Assembly (NCBI RefSeq): GCF_001644225.1
Contig: NZ_LSTV01000005.1
Coordinates: 212,387 to 276,386, forward strand
DNA length: 64,000 nt
Source of the DNA: Microbacterium oleivorans
GTDB lineage: Bacteria > Actinomycetota > Actinomycetes > Actinomycetales > Microbacteriaceae
Direction: 5' to 3'
Shown: positions 60,904 through 64,000 of the stretch, in pieces
How the letters are laid out: every line of letters begins with the position of its first letter
Numbering within the stretch: the stretch's first letter is position 1
Made by a program: the position numbers and the translations under genes
The notes under the pieces: model-generated
Databases searched by the model: none
What the model saw: the letters and a program-made list of their open reading frames with translations, nothing else
What the model was told of the DNA's origin: nothing

Positions 60904-61135
60904 TCCTCGTCGTTCACCTCAAGATCTGGCGTCATGCCTGTTCCGGCGGTGCGCTTTCCTTTAGCATGTGAGAGCCATCCCCCATGGGTTGCCGAACCGT
61001 TCCCCAAGCGGTGTCGACGCGTACTGTCCCCAAACTTGCGCGTCTCCGGCGACCTGGATGGTTTCGCGGACCCTCTCCCGCCGCAGTCCCCACTGAACTG
61101 GCCGGAGGGGGTCCGCTCTTCTCGAGCGGTCCTCG
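60904..61135. other. 231-base convergent intergenic region with CCCC-loop motifs
   Basis: Between the DUF4012 and LuxR 3' ends lie four TCCCC sites (60979, 61001, 61027 and 61087 approximately) and small stems such as CCAT-CCCCC-ATGG and ACCG-TTCCCCAAG-CGGT. TAGCAT at about 60963 could be a -10. No protein gene is seen. A GC-rich hairpin near 61105-61127 may terminate transcription. Confidence 0.4.
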
Positions 61136-63595
61136 TCAGCGGCTGCCGCCCGCGTCGGTTGCGCCGTCGTCGGTGCCGACGATCGCCTGCAGCTTGGCGA
61201 TGAGGTCGGTGCGCGAGGTCGCGCCCAGCCGGCGGCGGATGCGCGCGATGTGGTGCTCGGCCGTCCGAGGTGAGATGAAGATCGCCTCGCCGATCTCGGC
61301 GTACGTCATGCCGCTGAGCACCAGGCCGGCGACCTCGCGCTCCCGGGCGCTCAACAGCCCGCTGTCGCCGAGGGCCACGTCGTTGCCCGAGACCCCCGGT
61401 CCGGCGTTCGGGTGCAGGGCGCGGGCGAAGGTGGCGAGGCGCGTGCCGGCGCGGCGATCGCGGGAACGCTCGGAGAGCGAGATCGCCAACCGTGCGCCCT
61501 CCCAGGCGAGCCCCACCTCGGCCAGGCGCGAGGCGATCTGCTCGATGCGATCGATGTCGCCGTCGTCGACGCGGCTGCGCGACCACTCGCCGACCGCCGC
61601 CGACAGGGTTGCGGCGAGGCGGGAGCCGCGTGCCGCGGCCGACAGCGCGCGCGCCGCGTGCGCCTGTCCGTGCGCATCCCGTGCGAGCAGCGCCCGATGG
61701 TAGGTCGACCAGTGGAACGGCGTCGACCACGTCGACGGGTCGCCGAGACCGTGCAGGATGCCCGACAGCGCCTCGATCGTGGGCAGGACACGCTCCGAGT
61801 CGTCGAACAGCGGGGCGGTCTCGATGAACTCGCGCAGCGGGTGCAGCAGGTAGAGGTCGGGTTCGACATGGCGGACGTCGTCCCGCACCCGCTCCCACAG
61901 CGCGCGCAGCTCGTCGAGCGACCCGTAGCGCCGTACGTGCGCGAGCATGACCGAGTCGCGGACCAGCACTTCGCGGCTGCCCAACGGCAGAGCCGAGGCG
62001 TCGACGTCGGCGAGTCGCGCCGCGGATTCCTCCGGATGCTGCCGGTGCACCGCGACCCACGCGGCCCACAGAAGCAGTCGCGAGCGGGCCCAGGGGCCGC
62101 CGTGCTCCTCCATCAGCGCATCGGCGAGGAGGTTGCCGGCCGTATCGAGCTCGCCGATGTTGATCGCGCCGATCGCCGCGATGACGGCGGGCAGCTCGGG
62201 CACAGGCCCGTGCTCGTTCGAATCGCCGTACGTCGCGCTGGCCCGGATGAGCTCGTCGAAGGCGGTGCCCGTCGCGGCGGCGAGGGATGCCGCGAGCCCC
62301 CGCAGCAGCTTCACGTAGGCGACGTGGAGGGTGGTCGGGATGCCGCTCACTCCGCTGTCGACGATGCCGAGCGTGTCGTGCATCGGCCTCGCGTCGCCGG
62401 TGCCGAAGGCCGAGAGCGCCCCCTGTGCACGCAGGACGAAGTCCGTGGTCGGTCGGGCGCGGTAGGTCGCGGCGCCGGCGCGGAGCAGACCGCGGGCGCT
62501 CCACGCCGAGCCGAGGATGCGCAGGGCCTCGTCGCCCTCGTCCCCGGTGGCCCCCCGGACGATGGCGTCGACGAGGGATGCGGCCTCGTCGACATCCCCG
62601 CGATGCCAGGCCATCCGAGCCTTGCGGATCGCGATGAGCGGCGCGTCGTCGCCGGCCGCGAGCGCGGCGTCGTAGAGCTCCGTGGCGCGCAGCGGATCGT
62701 AGCCGGCCGCCTCGTCGGCCTGGCCGCGAAGGGCGAGAGCCAATCGCGGGTCCAGATGACCGCCGAGAGAGGTGGCGATCTCGAGGTCGAGGGGCGAGAG
62801 CGGGGCGGTGTCGAGCAGGTCGATGAGCTCGGCGACAGGGGTCATCCGGGCGACGGTCGTCCGGACGATCGGCACGGGGCGCCCGCCACGCAGCAACAGT
62901 CCCTCGGCGTGGCCGCGGGCGAGCGACTCCATGGCCGCCCCGTCGATGGTGGGGGGCAGGCCGTCGCCTGCGAGGCTGGCCAGACGCACGATGCGCGCTG
63001 TCTCGGGGTCGAGGGTGTCCAGCCGCAGGGCGATGACTTCGCCGACGGCGCGGGCGACCCGTTCGTGGGAGTGGTCGTGGCAGAAGCCGTCGCCGTGCGC
63101 GGCGAGGGCCTCCTTCACGAGCCAGGTGACGGATGCCGCCATCTGCACGATCGCGCCGACGCAGCCGGTGTCGATCGAGCGTCCGGCCGCGGACAGCGCG
63201 CGGAGGACGTCCTCGGTGTCCACCTGACCGAGGGCGAGGGCGGGGTGCGACTGTTCGATCCGTCGGATCAGCGCCGTCAGGGTCGACGGCCACGGCGACG
63301 GCCGACAGGCGAGGATGAGCCCGGTACGCGGGTCGTCGAGCGAGGCGGTCAGCGCGTGCAGCTCGTCGTCGGCGAGGAGATGGCCGTCGTCGATGATCCG
63401 CGTGTGGGGGAGGGTGGGGAGGCGATCGGCGATCTGCGCGAGCAGCGGCGACTTGTCGGACCCCGCAGGACCGATGACGACGAGGCGCAGCGGTCGGTCC
63501 GGTTCCGAGAGGGCCCTCTCGACGTGGCTGAGCGCGAGCTGAGGCCACAGCGGGAGGGCGGGCGGAAGGTCGGCGGACAACGCAGCGAGAGCCAT
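61136..63595 (-). CDS. Large LuxR-family transcriptional regulator (LAL type)
   Basis: An 819-residue regulator. A P-loop (VVIGPAGSDKSPLL near 39-52) and the RIIDDGHLLADDE region define an N-terminal STAND-like ATPase; a long helical repeat region follows. The C-terminus has the LuxR helix-turn-helix (LLSAREREVAGLVLSGMTYA and ISPRTAEHHIARIRRRLGA) near 745-795. LAL proteins such as MalT activate promoters with GGGGA-type boxes. The ATG at 63595 has AAGGA six bases upstream. It probably controls the neighbouring surface genes. Confidence 0.85.
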   Translation of the reverse strand: MALAALSADLPPALPLWPQLALSHVERALSEPDRPLRLVVIGPAGSDKSPLLAQIADRLPTLPHTRIIDDGHLLADDELHALTASLDDPRTGLILACRPSPWPSTLTALIRRIEQSHPALALGQVDTEDVLRALSAAGRSIDTGCVGAIVQMAASVTWLVKEALAAHGDGFCHDHSHERVARAVGEVIALRLDTLDPETARIVRLASLAGDGLPPTIDGAAMESLARGHAEGLLLRGGRPVPIVRTTVARMTPVAELIDLLDTAPLSPLDLEIATSLGGHLDPRLALALRGQADEAAGYDPLRATELYDAALAAGDDAPLIAIRKARMAWHRGDVDEAASLVDAIVRGATGDEGDEALRILGSAWSARGLLRAGAATYRARPTTDFVLRAQGALSAFGTGDARPMHDTLGIVDSGVSGIPTTLHVAYVKLLRGLAASLAAATGTAFDELIRASATYGDSNEHGPVPELPAVIAAIGAINIGELDTAGNLLADALMEEHGGPWARSRLLLWAAWVAVHRQHPEESAARLADVDASALPLGSREVLVRDSVMLAHVRRYGSLDELRALWERVRDDVRHVEPDLYLLHPLREFIETAPLFDDSERVLPTIEALSGILHGLGDPSTWSTPFHWSTYHRALLARDAHGQAHAARALSAAARGSRLAATLSAAVGEWSRSRVDDGDIDRIEQIASRLAEVGLAWEGARLAISLSERSRDRRAGTRLATFARALHPNAGPGVSGNDVALGDSGLLSAREREVAGLVLSGMTYAEIGEAIFISPRTAEHHIARIRRRLGATSRTDLIAKLQAIVGTDDGATDAGGSR

Positions 63596-63936
63596 GCGTA
63601 TCCTTCTCCCTCCGTCGGGACGAGCACCCCGCTTTCTCGCGCCGACCGCCTCGCGCCGATGTTCCCCGTCGCCCGTGTCGGGTTTCGCGTCCGATCCGGG
63701 ATTTCCGCGCGCTGCAGACTGCAGTGAATCTATCATTTCCGCGCTCCTCGGCGGTGCCGGATGTGGAAGTCGACAGCCTGTGGCAGGCCTCGGCGGGTCG
63801 TGAGTCACGACCCCGAGAGGCGAGGCTCACCTAACTTCGAAAAGGCGACTGATCGGGCAGATTTCTTGCGACTAAGGCTGTCCAACCTCCGGGGGCCGCG
63901 GAATACCCTCGAACCACCACGACCCTGGAGGCTTCC
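63596..63936. other. Divergent 341-base intergenic region before the DUF1540 gene
   Basis: It carries the 5' leader of the LuxR gene and the promoter of the gene at 63937. A DtxR/IdeR-like box lies at 63816-63834, TACCCT at 63904-63909 is a possible -10. No protein gene is supported. Confidence 0.5.
63816..63834. promoter_or_regulatory. Candidate DtxR/IdeR iron box
   Basis: AGAGGCGAGGCTCACCTAA matches the consensus TTAGGTTAGGCTCACCTAA (the form with variable centre) at 15 of 19 positions by eye. The right half GGCTCACCTAA is intact. Iron-dependent repression of the DUF1540 gene, or of the regulator, is possible. Confidence 0.45.
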
Positions 63937-64000
63937 ATGAGCATGACCCTCGATGACCTGCCCCGCGTGTCCGAGTGCAACGCCCTCGGCTGCTCCTACA
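63937..64000 (+). CDS. DUF1540 domain protein, N-terminal fragment
   Basis: The first 21 codons of a gene that leaves the window. VSECNALGCSY near 11-21 is the cysteine-rich start of DUF1540, a small probably metal-binding domain. GGAGG precedes the ATG by about six bases. The iron-box-like site upstream suggests metal regulation. Confidence 0.7.
   Translation, partial: MSMTLDDLPRVSECNALGCSY

Noticed and set aside
1..64000. CRISPR arrays, insertion sequences and prophage genes
   Set aside because: I found no regularly spaced repeats, transposase, integrase or phage structural genes. The two palindromic repeat families are reported separately.

Overview
The window is chromosomal DNA of a high-GC actinobacterium, most likely a Microbacterium or close Microbacteriaceae relative. 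This is inferred from strong GC3 bias, 4-base ATGA/GTGA gene overlaps, many genes with a TAnnnT hexamer exactly six bases before the start codon (leaderless style), a LAxTG-type sorting signal, a 6C-type RNA candidate, and the very frequent GGATGCC/GGCATCC heptamer. I see no prophage, insertion sequence or CRISPR array. About 57 genes are supported.

1-5.4 kb: an apparent ethanolamine operon: an Eat-type permease (partial, divergent), a GlnA4-like gamma-glutamyl ligase, a gamma-glutamyl amide hydrolase, an aldehyde dehydrogenase, a short-chain dehydrogenase and a FadR-type regulator. Together they fit a soluble route ethanolamine -> gamma-glutamylethanolamide -> aldehyde -> gamma-glutamylglycine -> glycine + glutamate. 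5.4-17.5 kb: housekeeping and mixed genes (fused ATP-grasp/alpha-E protein with transglutaminase, argA, 6C RNA candidate, radA, hydrolase, TRIC-type channel, ldh, MFS exporter, DUF429) plus a pair of palindromic repeats. 17.6 kb: tRNA-Ser(CGA) and a terminator.

17.7-27.6 kb: an aromatic catabolic cluster of homoprotocatechuate (hpa) type: hpaI, hpaH, hpaD, hpaE, a GntR regulator and a fused FAH-RraA protein on the minus strand, with a divergent MHS transporter and MobA-like flavin hydroxylase. HpaBC and a separate HpaF are absent, so the true substrate is open. 27.8-31.8 kb: a GH13 TreS-like protein, a DUF3072 protein and a maltokinase-like protein.

31.8-39.4 kb: a compact seven-gene minus-strand operon: phosphodiester-glycosidase-like protein, GT2-GtrA fusion, DUF4956 membrane protein, VTC-type polyphosphate polymerase domain protein, a large beta-solenoid lipoprotein, then a response regulator and histidine kinase. 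This is my best candidate for an undescribed envelope polymer system with its own two-component control.

39.4-47.7 kb: a CYP152 peroxygenase, a YihY/BrkB protein, gene remnants (a collapsed APC permease, a DHFR-like fragment), an ATP-grasp and a glycosyltransferase, and a GH35 beta-galactosidase. 47.7-54.1 kb: six more soluble glycosyltransferases with no flippase, polymerase or ABC exporter. 54.7-60.9 kb: a Gfo/Idh oxidoreductase, a DegT-family protein lacking the PLP lysine, an N-terminally short WecG/TagA protein, a LAxTG surface protein and a DUF4012 protein, separated by long intergenic stretches with GGGGA/TCCCC motif clusters and hairpins. 61.1-64 kb: a large LuxR-type ATPase regulator and, past a DtxR/IdeR-like box, the start of a DUF1540 gene.
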